Notes under the pieces: generated by a model | What the model saw: the letters and a program-made list of their open reading frames with translations, nothing else | The model's database searches: none | Told to the model about the DNA's origin: nothing | NCBI RefSeq assembly: GCF_001949145.1 | Contig: NW_019091406.1 | Span: forward strand, 483,068-547,067 | Reading direction: 5' to 3' | Origin: Acanthaster planci | Lineage: Eukaryota; Echinodermata; Asteroidea; Valvatida; Acanthasteridae | DNA length: 64,000 bases | Program-made: the position numbers and the translations under genes | Shown: in pieces, positions 1 through 13,443 of the stretch | Layout of the letters: each line of letters starts with the position of its first letter | Position numbering within the stretch: the first letter of the stretch is position 1

Positions 1-1975
1 GTCTTCATCAAACATTGTACAGTCTGTAAATTCTACATGCCCACACATTTGACATTAACTACGAGCCCTCGGAAGTAGACTAAGATCACAAAAACGGCTC
101 GAAATCTAGATTTCAGGAAGTGTTTGATTGTCGGTTTGTGCCTTCATCGTTGTTTGTGGATCCATTGATATCTCACATCCAGCACTATGCATGTCGCCAC
201 AGAATGTATTTTCATATAAGTGCCTCATTCCCGCTGGATCCTCCTTCTGTACAAAATCGGACTGCGAAGTACTTGTATTTGTATGCTGCAGTAGTTAAAG
301 GGCCATCTATCTAATTCTTCATTTTTTATGAATCTACGAAATTTAGCTTTTTCTCAAGACCCGTTCCTAATGTTGTAGCAGTGTTGAAAGTATTATTTTA
401 GAGAATCATTAAAGTCATTCATTCTTTCCAAGCTACGCATTTCTTGTAGAATTCCATCAACTCCGTGCTTATTTAGTTTTTTCTTTTTTTAACGAGAGGC
501 TGTAAATAATGCACTTGTATTCAAGAGTAGACCGTCAAGCTTTCGAAGAATAATAATCATATTTTTAAAAATACATAACTTGGGTCACAAGTGCCGACTT
601 TGCTCTCTCCACACGTCCACTAATTTCCTTATATGTGTATCCTGACCAGTAAACGCCGACTGAACTGAAAGAAACTAGAAATGTACTCTTAACGCTCCTA
701 GGACGTGTGTTCGTTAATCTTGAAATTCGTTTGAACATTGCTTTTTGAATATTAAACTAAGGAAGGAGCAGTGCAAAGTTGCTTGGGTAATGGGAAATAT
801 GACAAAGTGTTATGGCATACAGCACCACTGACACTGGCGTGGAGTAAATCTTGGAAATCGGTGGAAATTCTGCGATTTCTAGTGTACGTACCATACATGA
901 TCATGACGGAAGGCCATTTTCTCTTGGGGGAGTAGGCTCATGTACATGTCGAAAACGTCCCACTCTCCCACCGCTTCGACATTTTGAGTAGTGTCTTTGC
1001 GATGGACGAGGCTGACACGTTACATCAGCAGACTGTGCCATTTTCCCGATAGGTTACTAGTCAACTCAAAGAAATCTACACACATGTATGCTAATGCAAC
1101 TGAGTTAGTCTAAAACTCTATAATGTAATCAAGTGTAGTAAACACAAAAAGTGTTTAAGAAATAAACATACATGTATTTGTCTAGGTTAATGTGCGCAAA
1201 CGCTTTAGCTATATGCCGATTTAGAACAATGATTTACATGTAATTTAAAATGCTCTGCGGGTTGATTTTTATTTTTTGGTGATTATTATTGGTGATTGAT
1301 TTACTTTAAATTAAGTCTAATTCAGGTATTTCATTAATCAAAGAAGTATAAATTATGGAAATAGGACACATTTATATGTTGTTTTCCTGGCACTTTCAGT
1401 GGTAAATGTGGAGAAAATAAACTGCAATAAGGATAGGACTGTAATAATTCTGATCCATATGTATTCAAATCCGTTAGTTACGAGGACTTACGGTAGTACA
1501 TGATCTGCGAATGAAGTGTCGATAAACTGAAACCATGACCCCACCCCACCAAAAGGTAGTTTCTTTTACAGAAAAAAAAGATGACACTTTTTTTGCACCG
1601 ATTTTACTGCTTTCTCCCCAGTGCGCGTAAAATGCCCTAAAATGTCAGTCAGACATGGGAAGGGTCAAGCTGCAGATGTCGTTTTTACAACAACTGTCCA
1701 TTTGTGATGAAAGTTTGAACTTTAGTATGGAGGCCCAGTTTTGGAAAGAGAGTATGCTTAAAAAGGGGAACACCTTGAGTCCTGCTTATTGGCAAGCTGC
1801 GAAGCTTTTTGGCAAATGCGAGCCTATGTAATACTGATTTCTGTCTTCCGTCTGTCCTCAAATGTTGAGTTTTCCTTGCAGGTCCATAGGTGTTAAAATG
1901 TGAAACTGCGGAGTGCTTGTTTGCTTCCTCTTGGAATTCCATCAGTGTGTAAATAATCTTATATGGCATTAATGC
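1..1975. other. Non-coding stretch, no gene seen
   Basis: The sequence is AT-leaning with many short homopolymers and no open frame that looks protein-like on either strand. Short acatgta words recur (around 940, 1083 and 1167), as they do through the whole window. A poly-A-rich tract lies near 1570. I see no splice-flanked exon or repeat boundary. It is probably intergenic or intronic sequence. Confidence 0.5.
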
Positions 1976-2473
1976 NNNNNNNNNNNNNNNNNNNNNNNNN
2001 NNNNNNNNNNNNNNNNNNNNNNNNNNNNNNNNNNNNNNNNNNNNNNNNNNNNNNNNNNNNNNNNNNNNNNNNNNNNNNNNNNNNNNNNNNNNNNNNNNNN
2101 NNNNNNNNNNNNNNNNNNNNNNNNNNNNNNNNNNNNNNNNNNNNNNNNNNNNNNNNNNNNNNNNNNNNNNNNNNNNNNNNNNNNNNNNNNNNNNNNNNNN
2201 NNNNNNNNNNNNNNNNNNNNNNNNNNNNNNNNNNNNNNNNNNNNNNNNNNNNNNNNNNNNNNNNNNNNNNNNNNNNNNNNNNNNNNNNNNNNNNNNNNNN
2301 NNNNNNNNNNNNNNNNNNNNNNNNNNNNNNNNNNNNNNNNNNNNNNNNNNNNNNNNNNNNNNNNNNNNNNNNNNNNNNNNNNNNNNNNNNNNNNNNNNNN
2401 NNNNNNNNNNNNNNNNNNNNNNNNNNNNNNNNNNNNNNNNNNNNNNNNNNNNNNNNNNNNNNNNNNNNNNNNN
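1976..2473. other. Assembly gap (N run, 498 bases)
   Basis: The sequence is undetermined. Its right edge abuts a G-rich minisatellite, so the gap may hold more copies of that repeat that the assembler could not resolve. That is inference. Confidence 0.95.
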
Positions 2474-2760
2474 AATGGATAGGATGATGGGGAGGGGGCA
2501 GAGTAAGAGATGGATATAGGATGGGGAGAGTAAGAGATGGATATAGGATGGGGAGGGGGCAGAGTAGGAGATGGACAAGATGATGGAGGGGTGGAGTAGG
2601 ATATGGATGGAAAGATAAGGTGGATGTGGGATTGGAGATAGATGGGATTGGGGGTGGAGTCAAAGTAGACATGGTAGATATGGGATGATGGGATATGGAT
2701 GTTGGGGGGTAGAATTGTAGATGATAGGATGATGGGGTTGGATGCAAAGTGCAAAACTGT
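2474..2760. repeat. Purine-rich imperfect minisatellite
   Basis: The + strand is almost wholly G/A/T. The phrases gatggggagggggcagagta and gagatggatataggatgggg recur with a unit of roughly 30-50 bases up to about 2580. It then decays into related ggatgat/gatatgg words up to about 2760. The array touches the preceding gap. The long open frames on the opposite strand (Ser/Pro/Thr-rich) are by-products of the repeat. Confidence 0.75.
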
Positions 2761-5700
2761 ACTTTTGAGGAATTTTCATTATGCATAATCCATCAACCTC
2801 ACAAATGCACTGCTTATCTAGGCATCCTGGGCTAGTCTGACTGTACTGACCCCACATTCTTCAGGCATTCGTCTCTCTTGTAAAGAACTGTGAAGCCTTT
2901 GTATCTCCCTAGTTAGTGGTCTTTGTTGATTTACTTTTAAACAACAGAAGCCTTCCAACACACAGTCTGCACACAGCACTAACTAGGTTTTTTCTCCAAG
3001 AGTATAATGAATTTTATGGCTAAGGTGGATAAAATATTTCGTACATCTGTAATCCAAGCATAGGTTGACCGATCTTGTAAAAAATTTGGATGAAGCTTGG
3101 TTAGTATACACCTGTAATTCAGTAACCATATTTGTTTAACTTGTCTCTTAACATAAGCTGTTATTACAGGAAAGAAATTCAAATTCATAACAAGCAGCGA
3201 GCCATGGTGGCTTTGCCATTCAAGTTTTTTTGGGGGGGGGCGTGGCTTGTTTGTCAAATTTGGGCCTACGTAAAAAATCCAACTTGATAAAGCCCTCTTC
3301 AATTAGTTAACTGTGATTTTTTTCCCTTGTTCTGGCTAAATAGAAGCTGAGTGAAGCATAGGCCTGAGTGTACATGTATACATGTAACTGGCATAGTTTT
3401 CTCCCCTTTTGTGGGCGTGCTCTGAATTTTTGAGGAGGCATTCTGTTGGACCTTGAATTTGACTTGCACATGCGTGAAGGAGGAATAAGTTGTCACCTGC
3501 ACCCAGCAGAGACAGCCCATATAAGCCTGCGCACTTGTACGTCATGTCAGACTGCACTTCCATCGTTGAAGACACACCCCGAAGAGAACATATTTGAATA
3601 TACATGTACCCGTCCAGGGACGCAAGGGCCGGGCAAGGCCAGGATTTTCCGGGGAGGGGGGATGTAAAACACTTTCTGCTTACGCAGGTGGGGGGGGGGG
3701 AAACTCTGGGGTGGTTATCCCCCCCCCTTATCTTGGCCCCTGCTTGGTGGGGGGGGCTGGCCATTGAATCACCCCCCCCCCACTCTTTGGTGGTAAGACT
3801 AGAGAAACATGGCGGATATTGTGAAGTGATTTTTGGGACTTCCAACAGCCAAAATGCAAGTTCAAGCATTAATAAAACAGACCAAAAAAGGAAGAAAAAG
3901 CCATAAACATGCCGTTCTGATGTAAGATTTTACGGAAATACAAGTCAACAAATATTACAGATGTCCATCTGTATTATTAGTGTCCTTTGTTGTCAGTGCC
4001 CCCCTCCGTTAGCAAGATGTGGCAAAGGGGGGACCCTCTTACAAGCTATATACATGTACCCAAAGGCTATTGTGCCTACTGCACCCCCGGCCGAGAAATC
4101 TGAAAGGAATTCCAAAGATTCCGTCAACACAAAAGAAGACACAATAGAGGAGGGGTCCCCTTTGCCACATATCGTGCACCAAATGACGTAAATGTACACA
4201 TGTATCATGTCATTATGCCTTCCACCTCAACCCACGCCACGAAACTTGTCATCATGTCGTCCCCCTGCCGCGGATGGCAGCTATCGACGAACGCGAATAC
4301 CAAACACACGGGGATATGGATTGGTGTGTGGTGGTACGGGTGTGACATCACCATTGCGGATTGGTATCCAGTCTAGCAATTGACCTGGCATTCGGAATGC
4401 ACGCTCTGGCAAAAACTACCCAAAAAAACGCCATTATGTATTGTGCCAATTTGATATTGCTGAAAGCGTATTGGAAAAATCCCATAACCAAACCTTCCCC
4501 ATAAGTCTGAAGAAAAAACTATCTGTGTGCAATTTAAAACTAACAAATTACGGCGTATTGTTTGGGCGTGTAGTCCCCGGTTGTACGAAAACGCATGGCT
4601 TGGACAAATTAATATGGGATATAGTCGGGCCCCCAAATAATTTGTCCTTGTCATATGCTTGTACTCGTTTACGAATAGGATGCTATGACCCCCTAATCAC
4701 GCAGAAAGACGCCATTTTCTGGAACCCTGCGCCACAGAACAGCGTCATCCAGCTTTTCAACTTCAGACTTAGGCAGAGTTTCTGCTTCTGGAATTCAAGA
4801 AAGGTTTGTATGAGCTGTTGAGATATCGTCCTGCAATGAAGATAACCTTAGCATCTGTTTAGGACTGAAAAACTTTTATTATGACTCACAATTTGAGTCG
4901 CTTTCTTCCCCTTCCATCGCACCATCACCACGCCACATGACCACCATGACCACGTTGGCCCGCGTGAAACGTGTTCACATGTCAATGTTTCGATGCGATG
5001 GCGATTCACAACCGCATACGGCATTCTACTTGAAAGAATTTAAACGACTACAGTTAAACGACTACAGTTAATTACATGTAAATGTAGATAGCAAATGTAA
5101 TTAGTATAGCTGAAAAGGGGGTTGATTAAAGCTTTTCTTGAAATTAGGCTAGCAGTAGCTCCTCACCCTGCTCACCTGTCTGGATGCTTTCGAGTCAACT
5201 CGTCCCTTGGACAACTAGAACTTAGGGCCTACCTCGAGTTAAGACCACTTGTACCTCCATGTTCGTAACTCAATTGTAACTTTCTTGCTTTTCGTTTTCA
5301 GAAAGTCAGTTTGACAAACATATCAAGCATGTCAAGGAAACGTCTCCATAAAACTCCCGGAGATATCTCGAGTGCCAGCATGCTTTGCTGCATTTTCTGC
5401 AGTAGGCCTAGCTGGCACTGAGACTGAGAGTTGAAGTGATCTTCAAATGTTTTTGTTTGCAGATAATTAGAGGGAGAGGGACTTTACTAAAGTCTAAATT
5501 CTTTCATGGGGAGACTTCAATTTATTTTTACGGTTCTGGGAAGATTTTATTGGACTCTTTCGTTTTGTTGGGGAATGGTGGCTTTGCTTAGGCCTCGTAA
5601 GTTTGATGGGGGTTTGTTCTTAATAGAACTCCAAATTGATTGACAGTAATAAGTGATCATGCTATGTTTGGGTCAAAATACCTAACAATACTGAAACAGA

Positions 5701-8215
5701 ATTTCGAAAAATTAGGTACATTGCCATTTAACGCAACAGTGAAGGTTCCAAATAACATGCAATGATGGCTGGCCACGTTGACCAGCTCCAGTTGCCTAAC
5801 CACGCACCCACATGCGAGACGTCAACACATCTCACTTTAATGTCACCGTACTGCCAGTAGGGAAGACAGTGTAGCCAAAACAGCAAATTAGGTGATGAAC
5901 ACATGACTAAGAAACCAAATTATTGTTCAAGTTGATTGCAATATTATAAGCTCTGATTTATATGAACAGGTGAAAGTAGTTGTTTCGTACACGAAGGTAC
6001 AAGTTGCCTTTACTGGAGGTACAAGTTGTCCAAGGTGCAACTGGGCAAAGGTACAAGTTCGTACAATTGTGTTGAGTTGATGGTACGGGTTGTCCAAGGT
6101 ACTAGTTGACCTCTTTCTGTCGGGATAAACATGATAAAATGTCCCATATGTTACCATGATAATAATGGACACTGTAAACAAACATTTTCGATAGGTTGTA
6201 GATATTTATTAGATTGGCAACCAGTTTCAGATGTCACAATTGTTTTTTAATAGCCCTATTAGTATTAACACCATGAACACCAGCACCATCAGCATGACCA
6301 GCACCAGTTTGACTGAACATGGCCAGTTGAAGGGATGGGGGATACAGAAAGGAAAGAATTCTGTATCTAGTCACTATAAATTTTGAAGCTTTTGGCCTAT
6401 CTGCTCCAAGTGGAACAAAAGAGGGCAGTTTTTTTGTGTATATGCGTTTGACATGGAGCATGCTGAGTACGCGTAATGTATGAGTGGTCTTTGCGTACAT
6501 GCATAATGCTTGCAAGAACTCCTTGTAACCGCATGTCTTTCTTTTGCCGACTGGGGGTGCACTTCAGCTCAGGGTGGATAGGCTAAACAAGTTTCAAATG
6601 TAAGCTCCCTATGACCTAAAAAGTAAATTTCCCTCAATTTCATTTCTTCCCATGTTGAATGAGCTTGTCTTAAACAAGGTCAAGACTGAAGTGGAATTTG
6701 GTGTTTTGTGGTGAAAATGAGATGACCAAATATTGAAATTTCGTAACAGAATTTAGACCTAGCGTAGTCATGTTGGTCTAATTTTAGACACAAGTGCCCG
6801 GTGAAAAATTTCCAGAGCAAAAACAAAATGAAATGTCATTCAGTGGTATGTATGTATGTACGATGCTGGTCACAGTAAGATTAGATTTTAAATGCTATTG
6901 GATAATCTTTTTACTCTGGTAGAAATCATATTATTATGAGTAACAGTCTGGGTTTTGAATCATGGATGTTGTTCTTGTGGTGCAGTTGTCTTAACCGTCA
7001 CACCACGCACTGGCTTGGTTCTAAAATAGAAGTTATCTTAAGCGGTATTGTTGCAGTGCCAATTCCATAACAAGAAGAAATGTGTTACCTAGGACGGTGA
7101 AGATGAGGAGGTAGTCTATCTGGGTCACAAGAGAAACTACTGAGGTGTCTGTTACTTTCTTACATGAGTATGGAACCTCTAAAAGTCTATTCGTCTGCTC
7201 TCTTAGTTCTGATGAAGAAATATTGTGGCCATTCTTCAAACAATTTCTTTTGCTGTATTATTGAAGACAACATAACATCAGTGGTCCAACACATGACATA
7301 GTGTTGCCATCAGGTGTCATAATGTCACCTGAAAATATCTTATATTCAGAGTCAACAGAACAACTTGTACACGTTTATATCCCATTTGGCTAAGACTTCT
7401 GTGTCTATTGAGAGAGGGCCGTGTCACATGTGAAATTTAAGCTGGCATCCTGGTGACACCCTTTTTTTTAATGTAACAGATTTCCACAAATTTGAAGGTT
7501 AAAAACTTTCTTTTTGGAATATACAGATAACAAAAATGTTGATGGAAGATTCTTTTGCAGCAGTCACAGACAAACAAATGTGCACAGATTTGGGAGAATG
7601 TGACATGATGATACTGCCATCATTAATCCCATTATCTGAAATTCATGTACAGTATTAGAGTAAGAAGATTTCTATAAACAAAATGACATTGGCAAGGAGC
7701 TATCGTGATGTTATCTCAGTTTTTATTAATTTTTGCTCTGTAGCAAGTGCAGTTTCTCAAGGGGAGTTTATTGGTATTTTTGCGTGGTGTGTGTGTAGCT
7801 GTGATGAGTGCATTTGTGACATTTCATGGCACAAATTTAAACACCGAGGACTTAATGTAAGCCTGCTAGGTTTTAATACAGCTGCTTTGAGAAGGAAGTC
7901 TTTTAGCTGCATTTTGCTGTGTTAAGTCTTCAGGAAACATTACAATCTCTGATACGATGCGGTCATACTTTCGAAAGTCCCAAGTGATAGTGCGTTGCTG
8001 TCCCAGTTCATGAAACCACAATCAAGCAAAGAAATGTGTAATTGTTGCAATTGCTGGTGCTAGCACAGTATTTATTGCAAATGCGAACCAAGAGCAAGCT
8101 GTCAGTTGTGTGTTTAGTGCTGCAGCGAATTGTGATTAATTCTGCGCAGTTTCATTTAACTTTCCTCCACACATCCGGTTGAATAACCTACAGGGGAAAC
8201 GGAGGTTTTGAGATT
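2761..8215. other. Intergenic or intronic stretch with G/C homopolymer cluster
   Basis: I find no convincing gene. Several 60-126-codon frames occur, for example 4441-4821, but they start at non-ATG codons and resemble no family I know. Notable content is the G-run/C-run cluster at 3232-3781, listed separately, and acatgta words. The segment 5990-6110 repeats the phrase gtacaagttg(t/c)cc several times with gaps, a weak local degenerate repeat. Confidence 0.5.
3690..3781. repeat. Alternating G and C homopolymer runs
   Basis: In 92 bases there is an 11-G run (3690-3700), a 9-C run (3719-3727), an 8-G run (3749-3756) and a 10-C run (3772-3781). Another 9-G run lies at 3232-3240. G runs can pair with the following C runs as hairpins, or stack as quadruplex on one strand. 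Length errors are likely here in any assembly. Confidence 0.8.
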
Positions 8216-8611
8216 TTGTATCGTAGGGTTACAAAAATGTATTCTTCAGTCAACTGCAAATCTTCAGTGAACTTGCAAACTGAAGACCGAGCCATGCGTA
8301 CTTTCAGTTTGAGCAGCTGTCAACTTCGAGTTGCTGCATTCGACATCGCAGCCTGTGAAGCAAGCGTTTGCCCTGAATGCGTTTTCTGGAGATACAGAGC
8401 AGAGTTACTCCTTGCAATTCAAAACGGTGAGCATATGCGCAGGTGCGGCCATGCGGCGGATGCTATTCGCGGTTTGAACGGTGTGTGCGAGCATTTTGCG
8501 CTGGCAGCGAGCTGGAGTCTGTGGCGACTCATGACTTCTGGAGACAGCCTCCTTTGTTGTTCATTTCCCGGTCCTATTCTTGGGTCAACCACCACATCCC
8601 TCGATGTAGAG
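8216..8611 (+). other. Candidate first (5' UTR) exon with strong splice donor
   Basis: This block is richer in GC and CpG than its surroundings (for example 8430-8520) and ends at a near-consensus donor, AGAG|GTAAGAAAC, with GT at 8612-8613. A frame is open across it, but it begins at a TTG codon and matches nothing I recognise, so I read it as transcribed leader rather than coding. The next good + strand acceptor before an evident CDS is at 15185-15186, upstream of the first ZC3H10-like gene. That would imply an intron of about 6.6 kb filled with repeats. The exon pairing is inference from splice signals only. Confidence 0.35.
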
Positions 8612-8696
8612 GTAAGAAACACAAGTACCCAAATGTGTTGATTAAAAACTTATTCTGTGTTTTCTTCGCATGGAAAACTGTAAAAAAAGCCCTGTG

Positions 8697-10457
8697 AAAG
8701 CAGGACACTGGTTGTTTCTTTACTTGGAAGTGTCATCTGGCAAACAAAATTTCATAATCAGAGCTTACTACTAAGCTTTTGAAGTATATGTCGGGATGAT
8801 TTATAAGGGTGCAAAATCAGTGAGGGCTCATTCTTTTTTGGCAGGTTGCGTCTGGTTAAAGTCTCTTAACTTAATACTGGGATCTGTGACCTCTGGACTG
8901 AGAGCAAGACTGAAAATATGTAAGTCTTTCTTTTTGTACTGATTTGGAATAACCCATTTGTTTTAAAGATGGCAGTTAGTCATTAATGAAACAAGTGCTT
9001 GCGACTGGATTGTGATGGAAAACATGGTAAATGGGGCCAGTCACATCAGTAGCGTTTCCCACAAGACGTAATTTCTGAAGGCGTTTCAACACCCCAAAAC
9101 ATCTTCTGTTTGTGAATAAGAGTGCAAGCTGTAGTTTGATGGAAATGGCACACTACTGTAAATGATCTTAAAAGTTGTTATTGCCATTTGCAATAAAAAC
9201 TTAATGGAACAGAATTTACCTGTGCAGTTTTTACAGGAAAATACATATTGGGTTTAGCTCAAAACAAAAAATCACTTACTGGTCTCAATCCAGCATCCTC
9301 ACAAGAGTTGAGTGTTCAAGATAAAAGTAAAACCATCAACGAAATGGTGCTTATGTTGACAGTAACTTCCTGGCCTCCTTTACTTTGGTTTGTGGCTTTA
9401 ACCCTAACCCTCCTCAAACCTACAAAATCCTTAGGGTAGTTTTGTGGGATTGACACAATGATCGAGGGTGAATGTCAAAAGTGCATGGCTGATTGCAAAG
9501 GATGCCATGAGTGAAGGCTGGGGGGTTAGACCTTGAGTTGTTGTTGTTCAGTCATGCATAAAATCAGCCCGATATTTCTTATGAATGAGCGGCACTGCTC
9601 AACAATGCCATTCGCACCGCCTCAACATAATGACAGGAATTGCCGGAGGATTTTGAAGGATTGAGGCAGTAGGCATACCTCCAAGTAACATTTTCAAGAA
9701 ATTTTGGAGGTTTTGTGAGGGAGGAGGGAGAATCCAATGGTTTCACCCCCCAAATTGGAGAATTCTGGAGGATTGAGGAGGGTCCCTAGCAAAATGAGCC
9801 TAGGGCGTTGGGGTTAACCAACTGGATTGTTGTCCTTGTCTTTCTGAATGACACTAAGAAATTTATACCAGTCTTATCGTGAATAGTAAAAACAATCTGG
9901 AAGGTTTGTTTGGTCATATTAGTGAATGGAACTGTTGGGACAATGGGTTTCAAGTTTTAGATGTCCTTTGATGATAAGCCAATTCAGTATTTCTGTGAGG
10001 GCCAAGCCAGGTGGAATATAAACGTTGATGATAATCCAGTTTGAGTATTTTCAGCGCACTTACCCTAATCACTCTAAATCCATCAAAATCCATTTCCACT
10101 TTTTGGTGGATTTTGATGGACTCATTCAAGAAGGCCCGAGGTGATCAAATTTTGATGGCTTATGGTGGATTTGGTTCAGCAGGCCTGAAGCACTGGTGTG
10201 GCGTTCGGTGCATGTTGTCATTGCAACAATACTGATGATGTCATGTAAGCCGTATGTAATTGGTCCATCTTGTGCAGAATGCCACAGAGGGAGGGCGAAT
10301 CATGCACAGACATGCACCTGCTGTAACCCTAACCATGCTGAACGCAACGATATCCAGGAGTAGTCACTCTGGGATTTTGCTGATGCAAGCAGTGAACAGA
10401 GCCTTTTGGTTCCATTGCTTGGGTTCTTCATGTTCAACAGGCCTCTCACTTTTTCTA
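8697..10457. other. Non-coding stretch with telomere-like words and short hairpins
   Basis: No gene is seen. TAACCCTAACCCT lies at 9399-9411, taccctaatc at 10061-10070 and taaccctaacc at 10324-10334. Around them are segments built from short words such as ggaggatt, gaggattt and ccatcaaaatcc. One is a perfect 14-bp-stem hairpin: TCCATCAAAATCCA at 10079-10092 against its complement at 10107-10120. If the donor at 8612 is real, this lies in an intron. Confidence 0.55.
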
Positions 10458-10769
10458 CACTGGACAGCGAAAGAAACTTGCCACTTCTGTCAAAGGCCAC
10501 ACGTAAAGATTCACTCCATAGAAATAAACAATTTGTGTACACAGGTATGCTGCAATACCCCTTACTAATCACATGCCCAAAAGCAAGTGATTATCTTCAT
10601 AATAAAGGAGAAATTGACATACACAGCAACTTGGACACTGAATCAAAAGTCACACACAAAAGCACTCTTCACCAAGCAAAAGTGACCCATGAATGGACAA
10701 CATTTTAAACAACCAAAGACAAAGTGAACACCTGTTTTGTCAAAATGATGTTCATGAGTGGTTTCTGTA

Positions 10770-11794
10770 CAGGGTGTCCCAGAAAAAACCAAACCCTGAA
10801 GAAAGGGGTTAATACATGTATGCCCAAACCATGAGATATGAATATAATGTATAAGGATCTTCGAAAAGTAAAAGTAGAACATTATTCTTTCTTATGTTAC
10901 CTTGATGGTATCCCTCCTGTCATGCATGACAGAAAACCATTGTTTTGAAAATGGGGCATCCAAACTCAGTAGTAACACTTTGGATAAACCAGTGAATGAG
11001 GTTGTCCTCTGTCATGCTTGTCCTGGATAAGATATCAGGGGCACACCGAGTTTTTACACATTACATAATTCACATTTAATTATGCACCGACACCTTCCGC
11101 GTGTCCAAGACCATTCCTCCTGCAACTGGTTTCCCCTTGGCTGTTGACAAGTTGCTGTTGAACTGCAGTAATGTTTTCAGGAGTTCGCACTTTGCGCCTC
11201 CTTCCCGAATGACCCTTATTCAAATTAAGGCTTGTCCCATGTTTTCGGTATTGGCGCATATTTTCCCAGATGGTCGACTTTACCAGTGGATCCCTATCAG
11301 GGAAGGCTTCCCTAAATGTAGCTTGGGTGGTTTGAAAGCTTGTGTTTTCAAGAAATTTCATCACAACAAACACTCTTTGCTCTTTGGTAAGTTGCACCAT
11401 GTTGCAGGCTTGCTGTCCTGCTTTGAACACTTTCAACACTTCACTGGCCTACTTCGGGCAAGTGAACACATTTAAACCAGATTATTGCATAACTTGAAAG
11501 TGACAAAAGGCAATCTTCCCTCATTAACATGATCTTTTGTTGACACTTTCAACCAGCACAAGCATGACAGGACAACCTCATTCACTGGTTTATCCAAAGT
11601 GTTACAACTGAGTTCGGATACCCCATTTTCAAGACAGTGGTGTTCAGTCATGCATGAAAGGAGGGATACCATCAAGGTATCATTAGAAAGAATACTGCTC
11701 CTTTTCAGAGATCCTTGTACATTATAATCATGTCTCATGGTTTGGGCATATCAACCCCTTTCCTCAGGGTTCGGTTTTTTTCTGGGACGCCCTG
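10770..11794 (-). mobile_element. Mariner-like DNA transposon, internally deleted, with long TIRs
   Basis: The element begins CAGGGTGTCCCAGAAAAAA and ends with the inverted TTTTTTCTGGGACGCCCTG. It is flanked by TA on both sides (10768-10769 and 11795-11796), the target duplication of the Tc1/mariner superfamily. The terminal inverted repeats are unusually long: about 10770-11026 against 11552-11794, with scattered substitutions. Between them only a helix-turn-helix ORF remains on the minus strand, so the copy lacks the catalytic DDE region and cannot be autonomous. It sits in the loop of an older inverted-repeat element. Confidence 0.88.
11080..11400 (-). pseudogene. Truncated transposase: N-terminal DUF4817-type helix-turn-helix domain only
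   Basis: I start at the ATG at 11400 (residues MVQLTKEQ...), because the upstream extension uses a GTG and falls toward the TIR. About 106 residues. The first 75 or so match the DUF4817 pattern seen at the start of many mariner-related transposases: a KEQR..VV.KF helix, a segment of form FREAFPDRDP, an IWENMRQYRKHGTSLNLNKG stretch and a basic GRRRKVRTPENI linker. Such transposases normally run to 300 or more residues with a DDE catalytic core. Here the frame stops soon after a RRNGLG motif and runs almost straight into the left TIR. The catalytic half has been deleted, leaving a DNA-binding-only remnant. Whether it is expressed cannot be told from sequence. Confidence 0.8.
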
Positions 11795-12112
11795 TATAGG
11801 GATGCCATCCTTACTGACTATGCATACACATTATTGAAAAGTAATGATTGTGACTTCTTTATTTCATCCTTTGACATTAATTTCTGCATAAAACTTAAGG
11901 CTCATTCTGTTATGTTCTGTGACTTGATTTAGTAACCAAGTTGATGTGCATGTCAATTGTTTTGTTATAAAGATAATCACTTGCTTTTGGGCATGTGATT
12001 AGTAAGGGGTATTGATGCATACCTGTTTACACAAATCGTTTATTTCTATGGAGTGAATTTTTATGTGTGGTCGGCCTTTGACAGAAGTGGCAAGTTTCTT
12101 TTGCTGTCCAGT

Positions 12113-13178
12113 TTATTTTGGATTCTGTTGGGTTCAGCAGGATGCTCAGAGAAAACCCAAAGGGGGTTAGGGTTAAGTGTTCCTCTGCATATCCATTAAA
12201 CTTTCAAACCACAGAAGTTTTGGAAATAATCAGGGGTGTGAGAGTTCAGCTTTTCAAATGATTGTAGCTTTCTCTTGTTTAGATTTTTACTCTTAAATTA
12301 GTTTTTGTACCTTCTGTGTACAAACGTCTGGAAACTTTTCAGATGTCAGCTCTTTGCCAAATGTTTTCAGTTTTTTTGGTTTGTGGCCACTCACATCCCT
12401 GAATAGCAAAAGTGTAAACTGATAATGTGCACGTGTCTAGGACTATAACAACTGATTGTACTTTATATCATTTTTTTTTTTACTGTAACCACAGTAGCCA
12501 CTCTCAGCCCCAGAATGTCACATACAGACCACATTAATTAAAAGGTGACTTCTCTTAAATTTTCCTGTATGTTAGGCCCCCCGCAACCAAAAATACTACT
12601 GCTTCTGATTACTTGCCTTTCAAAAATAGGATCGATATCAGTGTTCTACCTAAGGCCATTTTAGTGCCGGTTAAATTTTTGGATTGTGAAGTGTAGCCGG
12701 ACAGGATTTGCGCCCTCTATTGATACCGCTGTTTGGCTGGTCTTGGGCCAAGACTACGAACACATGCTGCCTCGAAGAGGGTACATTATATCCCAAAATT
12801 TCACATCTGGGTCTCATAACAATGCTAGCTAGTTGTTCTCAATGCTTTCTGATGCTTGAAATACAATCAAATTGGTACATTTTCAGTAATATTTTTGTTC
12901 ATTTTTTGAAAATTTGTGCTGGGCTGCACTGCCAATTTGAACCTGAGAGCCGGGCGGAAATTTGCAGTACCAGGTGGTGCCGCCCAGCGCCGCCCACCGT
13001 GGCAAGAACACTGGTCGATAGGTCAGAAATTGATTGGGGGGGGGGGAATTTTTGTGCTGAAATTATTAACCCTAACTGCCCAAAACCTACCATACTCCAA
13101 CAGCAGGTTTTGTGAGGTTTTGGCAGGTTTGGTACCGTATCACTCAAACTCCAACGGGCTCATTCTGTTGGAGTTTAT
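12113..13178. other. Non-coding stretch with telomere-like words
   Basis: GGGTTAGGGTTA lies at 12164-12175 and TTAACCCTAAC at 13066-13076. An 11-G run is at 13036-13046. Just before the gap is a perfect 10-bp-stem hairpin, AAACTCCAAC (13146-13155) with GTTGGAGTTT (13167-13176). Frames of 80-135 codons here end in or run into N and are not credible genes. Confidence 0.55.
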
Positions 13179-13443
13179 NNNNNNNNNNNNNNNNNNNNNN
13201 NNNNNNNNNNNNNNNNNNNNNNNNNNNNNNNNNNNNNNNNNNNNNNNNNNNNNNNNNNNNNNNNNNNNNNNNNNNNNNNNNNNNNNNNNNNNNNNNNNNN
13301 NNNNNNNNNNNNNNNNNNNNNNNNNNNNNNNNNNNNNNNNNNNNNNNNNNNNNNNNNNNNNNNNNNNNNNNNNNNNNNNNNNNNNNNNNNNNNNNNNNNN
13401 NNNNNNNNNNNNNNNNNNNNNNNNNNNNNNNNNNNNNNNNNNN
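13179..13443. other. Assembly gap (N run, 265 bases)
   Basis: The sequence is undetermined. It directly follows a perfect short hairpin and a telomere-like word, so a repeat probably caused the gap. Confidence 0.95.

Larger units (their letters stand above)
10458..12112. mobile_element. Foldback-type inverted-repeat element, interrupted by a mariner-like insertion
   Basis: The left arm (about 10458-10655) is the inverted complement of the right arm (about 11918-12112). Both contain a segment beginning ctggacagc, continuing through aaagaaacttgcc and tcacatgcccaaaagcaagt, with scattered mismatches. Each arm is roughly 195 bases. Without the 1,025-base element in its loop, plus one copy of the duplicated TA, the structure would be about 630 bases with a loop near 240 bases. 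No protein is encoded by the arms. Neither target duplication nor exact outer ends could be fixed by eye. Confidence 0.7.
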